32,703 nt of DNA from an uncultured Bacilli bacterium (GTDB lineage Bacteria > Bacillota_I > Bacilli_A > RF39 > UBA660): positions 1 to 32,703 of the forward strand of contig CAKOJI010000012.1 of NCBI GenBank assembly GCA_934089255.1, in the 5' to 3' direction. Under the pieces are notes generated by a model. It did not search any database, had not been told where the DNA came from, and saw only the letters and a list, made by a program, of their open reading frames with translations. Each line of letters begins with the position of its first letter. Position 1 is the stretch's first letter. The translations under genes were made by a program, and so were the position numbers. Of the stretch, positions 1-6,250 are shown in pieces.

Positions 1-86
1 AAGTATGCATATGTTAAACCAACAAGCACTAATAACACTATAAATATTCCTGTTACACTTATTATTATTCTTTGTTTTCTATTCAT
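1..86 (-). CDS. Secreted or membrane-anchored protein, N-terminal fragment
   Basis: Only the first 28 codons are inside the window; the gene continues past the left edge. The ATG (complement of 84-86) has an AGGGAG ribosome binding site about eight bases upstream (94-100). The peptide starts MNRKQRIIISV and continues into a hydrophobic run ending LVGLTYAY. This is a positively charged n-region followed by one membrane-spanning or signal segment. The pattern resembles signal-anchor N-termini of exported surface proteins in gut Firmicutes, including SipW-type signal peptides, but the mature domain is not visible, so no function is assigned. The -10 box and a ten-base G/C tract lie just upstream. 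Confidence 0.6.
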   Translation of the reverse strand, partial: MNRKQRIIISVTGIFIVLLVLVGLTYAY

Positions 87-116
87 TATATATTCTCCCT
101 TCCTAAACACAAAAAA

Positions 117-148
117 ATTATATTTCATAACCCCCCCCCCACTTAAAA
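117..148 (-). promoter_or_regulatory. Promoter with a G10 tract in the spacer
   Basis: On the minus strand a perfect TATAAT (117-122) precedes the start of the truncated surface-protein gene. Immediately upstream lie GGGGGGGGGG (131-140) and then TTTTAAGTG (around 140-148). No good -35 sits at the usual 17-bp spacing: at that spacing the hexamer is TAAGTG, while TTTTAA is 20 bp away. A shift of a few G residues would change which hexamer is in register. This is the layout of promoters switched by slipped-strand mispairing. The -10 box is seen; switching is inferred. Confidence 0.45.
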
Positions 149-294
149 TCGGGAGTGAGAGGAAAAGTTATATAATTTTTTTGTAATAAATAGAATTTTT
201 ATTTTATGAGTAGTTTACTACCCTAATAAAAATATAACAAATTTTTATTTTGTTGTAAATATGTTTTTATTAAGACTTTAAAGTACAACTGTAC
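149..294. other. Non-coding gap downstream of cadA
   Basis: No gene was recognised here. A small inverted repeat AAGTAC-AACT-GTACTT (281-296) overlaps the cadA stop codon and may be a weak transcription end; its U-tract on the minus strand is poor. A short dyad GTAGTTTACTAC lies near 211-222. The rest is AT-rich with no ORF carrying a ribosome binding site. Confidence 0.4.
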
Positions 295-2325
295 TTACTT
301 TTTGTATTTTAATATACGTAAAGTATTTAATATAGTAATTAATGTTACACCTGTATCTGCAAATACAGCAAACCACATAGTAGTTATACCAAATACACTT
401 AGTAATAATATTATTATTTTTACACTAATTGCAAATATAAGATTTTCTTTTATTATAAAGTTTGTAAATTTAGATATATTTATACTTAGAGGTATTTTCT
501 TTATATCATCATTCATTATTATTATATCACTTGCTTCAATGGCAGCATTACTACCAATACTACCCATTGATATACCTATATTAGCTCTTTTTAATACTGG
601 GGCGTCGTTTATTCCATCTCCTACGAATGCTACCATACTATTTTTGCTAACTTTTTCTAATTCATTATATTTATCATCTGGTAACATATTAGCTTTTACT
701 TCGTCTATATTTAATTTATTACCTATTTCTTTTGCTACTTCTAATTTATCACCAGTAAACATATATGTTTTTATATTCATATTCTTTAAATCATTTATTG
801 ATTCAATTACATTTTCTTTAATACCGTCAGATATATTTATACTTGCTATATGTTTACCATTTATATTAAGATGAATATCTGTTATATTATAACAATTACA
901 AGATAATTTATTTCCAATAGTTATTTTTTTATTATCTATTTCAAAACTTATACCTTTTCCAGATGTTTCTTTATAATTTTTTATTTTTTTGGTATCTATT
1001 TTTTTATTAGATAATTTCATTATAGAAGATGCTATTGGGTGATTAGAATTTGCCTCACCCATTCTTAATATATCTATTATTTCTTCTTTTTTATAACTTT
1101 TATCAAATATTTTAATATCAGTTACTTTAAATGTACCATTAGTCAGTGTACCTGTTTTATCAAATATTATTTTATTTAAATAACATAAATTATCTAAATA
1201 ATTGCTACCTTTTATTAATATACCGTTTTTAGATGCAACACCTATACCTGTAAAATAAGATAACGGAACTGATATTGCTATAGCACAAGGACAAGATATT
1301 ACTAAGAATGTTAATGCTCTATATAAACTTTCTGAATATGTTAAATTAGTAAATAATGGTAAAAATATAAATACAATAATTGCTAATATAAGAATTATTG
1401 GAGTATATATTTTACTCATTTTTGATACAATATTTTCTGTTTTTGCTTTTTTATCCGTTGCTTCTTCTACTAGCAATAATATCTTTGATACTGTAGAATC
1501 TACAAATAACGTTGTTGCTTTTATATTTATTACATCACCGTCATTTATTGAACCAGATAATATTAAATCATTTTCCTCTGCTCTACAGAGTTCTGATTCT
1601 CCAGTAATAATTGAAGTATTTAAATATGTAGTGCCTTTTATAACTACACCATCAACTGGAACTTTTTCTCCTTTTTTAACTACTAATATATCATTTACTT
1701 TTATATCTTCAACATTTATTTTTTTTATTTCTTTATCTATAAGTTTATTAGCATAATTTTGTTTTATATCTAATAAGTCTCTAACTTCACGTCTAGTATT
1801 GTTAATTGCTTTTTCTTCTAGGATTTTACCAAGTATATATAGAGCAACTACCATTAAGCCTTCCATCTTATCACCTATTAAATATGCACCAACACAAGAT
1901 ATTACTATAAGTGAATTTTCATTAATAGTTTTACTTTTAATTAATAGTTTTATTGAATTAAGTAATGGTTTATAAAGTAATAGAATATATGCAATTAATA
2001 TTAATATTTCATTAATAATACTAGGCAAACTTATATACATTCCTATAACTGATAATATTATTGCACAAATTAATATTTCGTAGTGATATTCTTTAGTTTG
2101 TTTTACTTCATTTTCGTTGGTTACACTAGCATCTGGTTCTATTTTTTTTACTAAATCATTAATTTCTTTTAAATTAAATTCTTTATCTGATTCAAAAGAT
2201 ATTTTTTTTGTATTAAAATTAACTACTACATTATTTAAATATTTATCTTTATTTAAATTTTCTTCTATTTCTCTTGCGCAATTAGCACAATCTAAATTTA
2301 ATATTTTATATCTATATTTTCTCAT
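295..2325 (-). CDS. cadA: CadA-type heavy-metal translocating P1B ATPase
   Basis: A 676-residue P1B-type ATPase that couples ATP hydrolysis to export of soft divalent metals (Cd/Zn/Pb) across the membrane. An N-terminal heavy-metal-associated domain carries CANC (C13, C16). Membrane helices follow, then the actuator TGES (241-244), the transport-site CPC (345-347), the phosphorylated Asp in DKTGTLT (D389), the nucleotide-domain HP pair (429-430), the hinge GDGINDAP (569-576), and last-helix Asp657, which supports Zn/Cd rather than Cu specificity. Length is near the family norm. The start overlaps the end of cadC by 14 bp, so the two are co-transcribed and probably translationally coupled. The exact metal cannot be fixed from sequence. 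Confidence 0.93.
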   Translation of the reverse strand: MRKYRYKILNLDCANCAREIEENLNKDKYLNNVVVNFNTKKISFESDKEFNLKEINDLVKKIEPDASVTNENEVKQTKEYHYEILICAIILSVIGMYISLPSIINEILILIAYILLLYKPLLNSIKLLIKSKTINENSLIVISCVGAYLIGDKMEGLMVVALYILGKILEEKAINNTRREVRDLLDIKQNYANKLIDKEIKKINVEDIKVNDILVVKKGEKVPVDGVVIKGTTYLNTSIITGESELCRAEENDLILSGSINDGDVINIKATTLFVDSTVSKILLLVEEATDKKAKTENIVSKMSKIYTPIILILAIIVFIFLPLFTNLTYSESLYRALTFLVISCPCAIAISVPLSYFTGIGVASKNGILIKGSNYLDNLCYLNKIIFDKTGTLTNGTFKVTDIKIFDKSYKKEEIIDILRMGEANSNHPIASSIMKLSNKKIDTKKIKNYKETSGKGISFEIDNKKITIGNKLSCNCYNITDIHLNINGKHIASINISDGIKENVIESINDLKNMNIKTYMFTGDKLEVAKEIGNKLNIDEVKANMLPDDKYNELEKVSKNSMVAFVGDGINDAPVLKRANIGISMGSIGSNAAIEASDIIIMNDDIKKIPLSINISKFTNFIIKENLIFAISVKIIILLLSVFGITTMWFAVFADTGVTLITILNTLRILKYKK

Positions 2326-2683
2326 TATACTCTCCTATATGAATTAATCCTACTTCAAATAATTTAACTATATGCTCATCATCTAAACTATAGTATACAA
2401 TTTTTCCACTTTTTCTTAATTTAACAATTTTATTTTTTCTTAAGTTTGCTAATTGATGTGATACAGCAGATTTTGTCATAGAAAGAGCACTTGCTATATC
2501 ACAAACACACATTTCGTTTTTATCTAATAAAAATAATATTTTACATCTTGTAGTATCTCCTATTAGTTTAAATAAATTTGCTAAATTAATAAATGTATTT
2601 TCTTTTGGCATAGAATTTAATGCACTGTCAACTACATCTTGGTGAATAATGTGATTATTTGAAGCACAACATTTTTTTTGCAT
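2312..2683 (-). CDS. cadC: CadC-type ArsR/SmtB metal-sensing repressor
   Basis: A 123-residue winged-helix repressor that leaves DNA when it binds metal. The N-terminus has a Cys pair (C5, C6), and the second pair sits in the MCVCD motif (C59, C61); together these form the CadC alpha3N-type site for Cd/Pb. The recognition helix region is TKSAVSHQLANLRK (70-83). A C-terminal D-x-x-H ... H pattern (from D102) resembles the alpha5 zinc site. It is the first gene of the operon, read from a promoter that holds a perfect 6-2-6 operator. Repression of its own operon and release by metal is the expected regulation. Confidence 0.9.
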   Translation of the reverse strand: MQKKCCASNNHIIHQDVVDSALNSMPKENTFINLANLFKLIGDTTRCKILFLLDKNEMCVCDIASALSMTKSAVSHQLANLRKNKIVKLRKSGKIVYYSLDDEHIVKLFEVGLIHIGEYNEKI

Positions 2684-2707
2684 ATATATACCCTACCTTA
2701 CACTTAA

Positions 2708-2737
2708 ATTATAGTTGAATACTTATTCATATGTCAA
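2708..2737 (-). promoter_or_regulatory. cadCA promoter with CadC operator in the spacer
   Basis: Minus strand TTGACA (2732-2737), 18-bp spacer, TATAAT (2708-2713). The spacer contains a perfect inverted repeat TGAATA-N2-TATTCA (2716-2729), matching the 6-2-6 operators bound by SmtB/CadC proteins. A repressor bound there would block RNA polymerase directly. Promoter and palindrome are seen; binding is inferred from the family and adjacency. Confidence 0.85.
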
Positions 2738-2754
2738 TATAATTTTATTAAAAA

Positions 2755-2787
2755 ATATTAAAAAAAGAAGTATAATTTTAACTTCTT
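2755..2787 (-). terminator. Intrinsic terminator after dam
   Basis: On the minus strand AAGAAGT...ACTTCTT forms a stem (2765-2771 with 2781-2787) followed by a run of T. It starts at the stop codon of the methyltransferase gene and separates it from cadC. Confidence 0.8.
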
Positions 2788-3629
2788 TATCTTTCATTTT
2801 CATAGTTAGTAATAATTACTTCTTCTACTTTACCTCTTTTTTTACCATTAGAATTTATATTTCTTTTAGCTTCTATTAGATGTATATTATAATCTTTATA
2901 TAGTTCTCTTACTAAAGTTGTATTATGATTAGATAACATTACATATACATTTTTTTCATCTAAATATTTAAAAGATTTAGCAAGTCTTATTTGTTCATCT
3001 TTACCAAAACCATCTTCTGTATAACTATTAAATGTATGTGTATCAGAATCATATGGTGGATCAAAATATACAAAATCTCCTTCTTTAGCAGTACTAACTG
3101 ATTCTTCAAAATCAGTACATAGTATTTTTATATTATTCATTGTTAAGTAATTGCTAACACTTATTAAATTACCGCCATCATAAGTATTTACTTTATTTTT
3201 TTTACCAAAGGGAACATTAAATTCATTCTTTTTATTTACTCTATATAGTCCATTAAAACAAGCTTTATTTAAGTATATTGTTCTAGCAGCTTTAGTATAA
3301 TCTGATAATCTTTCATAACTATTTTTATTTCTATCTTTATTTCTTATATCATAAAAAAATTCTTCAGAATGATTTTTTTCATAATGATTTAAAACGTTAC
3401 ACATTTTTTTAAATTTTACTTCATCACATAAAACACTATATACATTCATTAATTCTTCATTCGAATCATTTATAACGGCATTCTTAGGAGAAAGTTCAAA
3501 TAAAAGTGCACCACCACCTACAAATGGTTCATAATAAGTATTAAATTCGTCTGGTACATATTTTTTTAGTTTATCCATTATTTGTCTTTTACCGCCTGCC
3601 CATTTTACAAATGGTTTACCCTTAATCAT
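2787..3629 (-). CDS. dam: Dam-family DNA adenine-N6 methyltransferase
   Basis: A 280-residue D12-class (alpha) N6-adenine methyltransferase. The SAM-binding region has KWAGGKRQ (9-16) and EPFVGGGALLF (34-44), and the catalytic motif is DPPY (190-193). The order motif X, motif I, target recognition domain, motif IV is that of Dam and M.DpnII, so GATC is the likeliest target; this is inference. Length fits the family (270-285). No restriction endonuclease gene is adjacent, so it looks like an orphan methylase or half of a system split elsewhere. It has an extended -10 (TGATATAAT, complement of 3653-3661) within a repeat unit and an AGGGAG ribosome binding site. Confidence 0.88.
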   Translation of the reverse strand: MIKGKPFVKWAGGKRQIMDKLKKYVPDEFNTYYEPFVGGGALLFELSPKNAVINDSNEELMNVYSVLCDEVKFKKMCNVLNHYEKNHSEEFFYDIRNKDRNKNSYERLSDYTKAARTIYLNKACFNGLYRVNKKNEFNVPFGKKNKVNTYDGGNLISVSNYLTMNNIKILCTDFEESVSTAKEGDFVYFDPPYDSDTHTFNSYTEDGFGKDEQIRLAKSFKYLDEKNVYVMLSNHNTTLVRELYKDYNIHLIEAKRNINSNGKKRGKVEEVIITNYENER

Positions 3630-3652
3630 TTTAACAACTCCCTACTTGTTTT

Positions 3653-3705
3653 ATTATATCATAACTATATTTAATTTAGAAAAAAAGTATCATAAGATAC
3701 TTTTA
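3653..3705 (-). repeat. 53-bp terminator/promoter repeat, copy 1
   Basis: The first 40 bases (3653-3692) are identical to 4950-4989, and the whole 53-bp unit differs from the second copy at two loop positions. On the minus strand it reads as an intrinsic terminator (stem AAAAGTATC/GATACTTTT, 3684-3704) for the HipA-like gene, then an AT-rich spacer and an extended -10 TGATATAAT serving the methyltransferase gene. Confidence 0.85.
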
Positions 3706-3709
3706 TAAA

Positions 3710-4897
3710 CTATAATGAATTCTGTAAATCTATTAATCTATTAATTTGTCTATTTAATAAAATACATATCTTATCTATTCTACTATCAGAATAACCTGTT
3801 ATAGTTTGATACTGATGCAATAAATCATCAAACCATTCTACAATACCATCTAACTTTTTAATATCAATTCTTTTTAAATCTTTTACAATTTTTATTATTT
3901 CATCAAATGGTTTAACTTCATAAAAAAATCTACCTTCACCTTTAATATACAATTCATCTTCATTATAATATTCAATATTTAAACTTTGACCATTATCAAA
4001 TATTGGTGCTACATCTAACCATTTTAATGTATTAACATCTCTTATAATACCAAAATTATTTAAATGTCTATCTTCATTCATAATTAAATAATCTAATATG
4101 TACATATTTTCTAATTTTATTCTAGCATCTTTAATACCATGTCTTTCTAATACTTTTATATATTCTTCATAATCTTTTTTACTACTATATTTTTTCATAT
4201 TACTTTTTATTTGATAACAAGTAATTAACTCAGTATCTTTATTTATAAAACAAGGACATTTAGAAACTACTATTTCTTTATATATATCTAATGTATATTC
4301 TACATAACTAAATCCCAAACGTCTACATATTTCACTTGCTAAAACTTCATTAAATGGTTGTAACGTTTCATTTTTATAACCGCCTTTTAATAAGTATCTA
4401 ACATCATTATCTATAATCCACGCTTTTTTTAACATACCATCTGTTGTATTATTAGGAGTTTTTAAAGAATTTTTATTTGTAATAATTTTGCTATTTTTAG
4501 ATAACGAAGCTTCTAAAAATTCTACATATTCAAAGTCATTATCAAAAAAATTAATATCATCATATAAAACATTAAGATCAACTGGTTTTATCCAATATTG
4601 ATCTGATAAAGATAATCCAAAAGCTTTATCTAATAAGTCACTAGGGGCATTAATATTTAATCTGTGTAATAATAAATCTAAATTATCTCTCCAAGAAGGT
4701 ATTCCCCTTCCCTTAAACCAATCAGAAAGAATTCTTCTTAAAATTGAATCATTAGTTTCACTATCATAATAACTTTTTATAATATATGGTGCATAATCTA
4801 TGTTATAAATATTATATATTTTCGTAAATACACTTGTTGCTGAATCATATTCTAAACTCAATACAGGATTATTTTTATTCATTAAAACACATTTCAT
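3710..4897 (-). CDS. HipA-like Ser/Thr kinase, no HipB partner
   Basis: A 395-residue protein whose C-terminal two-thirds resembles the HipA/CtkA kinase fold. A glycine-loop-like TTDGMLKKAW (151-160) and a possible ATP-site lysine in YLLKGG (K171) are followed by the catalytic-loop signature MNEDRHLNNFG (273-283, Asp276 and Asn281) and the metal-binding DFG-equivalent PIFDNG (Asp301). The N-terminal ~130 residues are not recognised. HipA kinases phosphorylate targets such as aminoacyl-tRNA synthetases and usually follow a HipB antitoxin; no HTH partner gene is adjacent. The gene is bracketed by two copies of a 53-bp terminator/promoter repeat. Kinase fold is well supported; substrate and toxicity are unknown. 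Confidence 0.75.
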   Translation of the reverse strand: MKCVLMNKNNPVLSLEYDSATSVFTKIYNIYNIDYAPYIIKSYYDSETNDSILRRILSDWFKGRGIPSWRDNLDLLLHRLNINAPSDLLDKAFGLSLSDQYWIKPVDLNVLYDDINFFDNDFEYVEFLEASLSKNSKIITNKNSLKTPNNTTDGMLKKAWIIDNDVRYLLKGGYKNETLQPFNEVLASEICRRLGFSYVEYTLDIYKEIVVSKCPCFINKDTELITCYQIKSNMKKYSSKKDYEEYIKVLERHGIKDARIKLENMYILDYLIMNEDRHLNNFGIIRDVNTLKWLDVAPIFDNGQSLNIEYYNEDELYIKGEGRFFYEVKPFDEIIKIVKDLKRIDIKKLDGIVEWFDDLLHQYQTITGYSDSRIDKICILLNRQINRLIDLQNSL

Positions 4898-4949
4898 ATG
4901 ATTTTCTCCATTTCATACCTTATTTTTTAATAAAATGTTTATTTATTTC

Positions 4950-5002
4950 ATTATATCATAACTATATTTAATTTAGAAAAAAAGTATCAAATGATACTTT
5001 TA
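4950..5002 (-). repeat. 53-bp terminator/promoter repeat, copy 2
   Basis: Second copy of the unit at 3653-3705, in direct orientation and 1297 bp away. On the minus strand it provides the intrinsic terminator of the CotD-like gene (stem AAAAGTATCA/TGATACTTTT, 4981-5002, then a T run) and an extended -10 TGATATAAT (complement of 4950-4958) upstream of the HipA-like gene. Confidence 0.85.
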
Positions 5003-5272
5003 GAAATTATTACATTGTCCTTGATATACATCACATTTTTCGTTTTCTTCACAACAAGTATATTCTGGAGTATAAGTATGAGTATATATATGATGATTTA
5101 TTACTCTTGTATTAATTGGACATACATGTGGAACATGATGATGTATTTCTCTATGACAAACTCTTTCAACTGGGCATTCATAAACAACTGGGCATTCCAT
5201 TCCAGGCATTGCTATATTACCATTATACATCATTTTTCCATCTTCTTTATCTACACATCTAAAATTATACAT
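5000..5272 (-). CDS. cotD: CotD-like Cys/His-rich spore coat protein
   Basis: A 90-residue protein with nine Cys and eight His, including CPVVYECP, CHREIHHHVPHVCP and HHIYTHTYTPEYTCC. This resembles the inner spore coat protein CotD family, which lacks membrane segments and is cross-linked or metal-rich in the coat. AGAAAGGA just upstream is the ribosome binding site. A CATAGAATA (complement of 5295-5303) matches the CATA-N3-TA -10 of the mother-cell sigma-K, but no -35 fits at standard spacing. The stop lies at the edge of its terminator (4981-5002). The coat role is inferred from composition and family resemblance. Confidence 0.7.
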   Translation of the reverse strand: MYNFRCVDKEDGKMMYNGNIAMPGMECPVVYECPVERVCHREIHHHVPHVCPINTRVINHHIYTHTYTPEYTCCEENEKCDVYQGQCNNF

Positions 5273-5351
5273 TAATACACTATCCTTTCTAAAATATTCT
5301 ATGTAATTTATTTATTAAATGATAGTGAAAAATAACTAATAAAGTTTTTTG

Positions 5352-5387
5352 CAAAACAAAAACCAATAGCACTGATAATACTATTGG
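5352..5387 (-). terminator. Intrinsic terminator of an unassigned RNA
   Basis: Minus strand stem CCAATAG (5381-5387) with CTATTGG (5363-5369), loop of 11, then TTTTTGTTTT. No protein gene ends upstream of it on this strand, so it closes the non-coding transcript started at 5734-5762 or acts as an attenuator ahead of the CotD-like gene. Confidence 0.85.
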
Positions 5388-5727
5388 TTCGAGTTTAAGA
5401 AAAATTGTGAAACTAGATATCATCTAGAACTAAATATTATCAGTATTTAGCACAACATCTCATCATTATGAGTTTTCTTTCTCAATTACAATTGCAACAC
5501 CTAGATTTGATAAGATTTTATTTATCCTTTACATAAATAAATTTTCTAACTAAAAAGTTTTCTTAAAATCAACCATAACATTAATAATTAATACCAACCC
5601 TATACTCGATTTTAAAAACCAAAAAATCATTCATAAATTTAACAAAAGTAATAAACACTTTCTATAATTTAAAATTAAACATCAATTCTAAATTAATATA
5701 AAATTTATAACTTACTATCTCTAGGTT
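5355..5727 (-). ncRNA. Structured non-coding RNA of unknown family
   Basis: About 370 nt lie between a perfect promoter and a good intrinsic terminator on the minus strand, with no ORF longer than about 17 codons. Towards the 3' end it holds a series of perfect or near-perfect hairpins: 5515-5542, CAATT/AATTG (5483-5494), CTCAT/ATGAG (5459-5472), CTAAATA/TATTTAG (5430-5450), CTAGAT/ATCTAG (5413-5427), then the terminator stem. It lacks the conserved GAGGAAAGTCC-type core of RNase P RNA, tmRNA-like ends or an SRP RNA domain. Either a stand-alone small RNA gene or a long regulated leader of the coat gene. Function unknown. Confidence 0.6.
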
Positions 5728-5733
5728 AATATC

Positions 5734-5762
5734 ATTATATGATGTCTATTTAAGTTTGTCAA
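5734..5762 (-). promoter_or_regulatory. Consensus sigma-A promoter for the non-coding RNA
   Basis: TTGACA (complement of 5757-5762), exactly 17 bp, TATAAT (complement of 5734-5739). All twelve consensus bases match. Initiation is expected near 5727. Its -35 region abuts that of the divergent promoter for the MraZ-like gene. Confidence 0.85.
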
Positions 5763-5770
5763 CTAGTTTT

Positions 5771-5799
5771 TTGATTTTTTTTTAAATTTATGCTATTAT
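5771..5799 (+). promoter_or_regulatory. Extended -10 promoter of the MraZ-like gene
   Basis: TTGATT (5771-5776), 17-bp spacer, TATTAT (5794-5799) with the upstream TG of an extended -10 (5791-5792). An AAGGGGG ribosome binding site follows at 5811-5817. It is divergent from, and nearly touches, the RNA promoter at 5734-5762. Confidence 0.75.
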
Positions 5800-5823
5800 A
5801 TTTTCTACTTAAGGGGGATAAAT

Positions 5824-6234
5824 ATGTTTGGAGATACACAATTAGTTGGTGAAAAAGCATGTAAAATACATGATAAAAAAATAATTTTGCCAAAATTTAC
5901 AACACCATCTTATAAAGATACTTTAATTTTCTACAAAAAAAGTATTAATGATATTAGATTATATAGAGAAAATATAATTGAAGAAAAATCTAAAAAAGCC
6001 TTTTTAGAATTAAAAAAATTATTGCCATATAGAGAATATTTGAAATATGTTAGGACTTTTTATGGAAGAATGTTAACTTCAGAAACTGTTAATAAAGATA
6101 ACTCTATTTTAATACCAAATGACATATTATTTAATTTTGAAAATTATATCTATATTTTAGGATGTGAAGATCATATAAAATTATATAAAAGTGAAGAAGA
6201 ATTAAAAAAATATACTTTAAAAAACATAACTTAA
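5824..6234 (+). CDS. MraZ-like double SpoVT/AbrB-fold protein
   Basis: A 136-residue protein that fits the MraZ plan of two tandem AbrB-like half-domains. The first has KIHDKKIILPKF (about 14-25) and IRLYRENIIEE; the second has YGRMLTSETVNKDNSILIP (about 80-98) followed by YILGCEDHIKLYKSEEEL. These match the conserved 'D-x-x-G-R-hydrophobic-hydrophobic-P' and 'hydrophobic-hydrophobic-G ... hydrophobic-E-x-W' segments of MraZ, although the usual Gly-Arg is DK/DNS here. MraZ is a DNA-binding repressor of the division and cell-wall cluster. This gene stands alone rather than heading mraZ-mraW, so it may be a relocated or paralogous regulator. The fold call is moderate; the target is unknown. Confidence 0.55.
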   Translation: MFGDTQLVGEKACKIHDKKIILPKFTTPSYKDTLIFYKKSINDIRLYRENIIEEKSKKAFLELKKLLPYREYLKYVRTFYGRMLTSETVNKDNSILIPNDILFNFENYIYILGCEDHIKLYKSEEELKKYTLKNIT

Positions 6235-6250
6235 TTAAGTTATGTTTTTA
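6219..6250. terminator. Bidirectional terminator between convergent genes
   Basis: A near-perfect palindrome (AAAACATAACTT / AAGTTATGTTTT, loop AATT) with A and T runs on both sides. It contains the stop codons of both the MraZ-like gene and ffh, so it can end transcription in both directions. Confidence 0.85.

Noticed and set aside
302..874. A 190-codon plus-strand frame opposite cadA
   Set aside because: It is antisense to conserved P-type ATPase motifs, has low-complexity hydrophobic content and no ribosome binding site; a shadow of the real gene.
2787..3629. Complete restriction-modification system
   Set aside because: Only the adenine methyltransferase is present; neither neighbour resembles an endonuclease.
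3710..4897. Classical HipBA toxin-antitoxin operon
   Set aside because: No HTH gene precedes or follows within the transcription unit; terminators isolate the HipA-like gene on both sides.
4991..5275. A 94-codon plus-strand frame opposite the CotD-like gene
   Set aside because: The minus-strand frame has the ribosome binding site, a family-like Cys/His composition and a terminator; the plus-strand product is only a Trp/Tyr/Met-rich complement.
5387..5397. GGTTCGAGTT resembling a tRNA T loop
   Set aside because: No acceptor stem, D arm or anticodon stem can be built around it; it is the complement of the sequence before the RNA terminator.
5355..5727. tmRNA, RNase P RNA or SRP RNA
   Set aside because: No tRNA-like ends or tag-peptide frame ending in Leu-Ala-Ala, no RNase P GAGGAAAGTCC core and no SRP GGAA/GNAR apical domain could be found on either strand.
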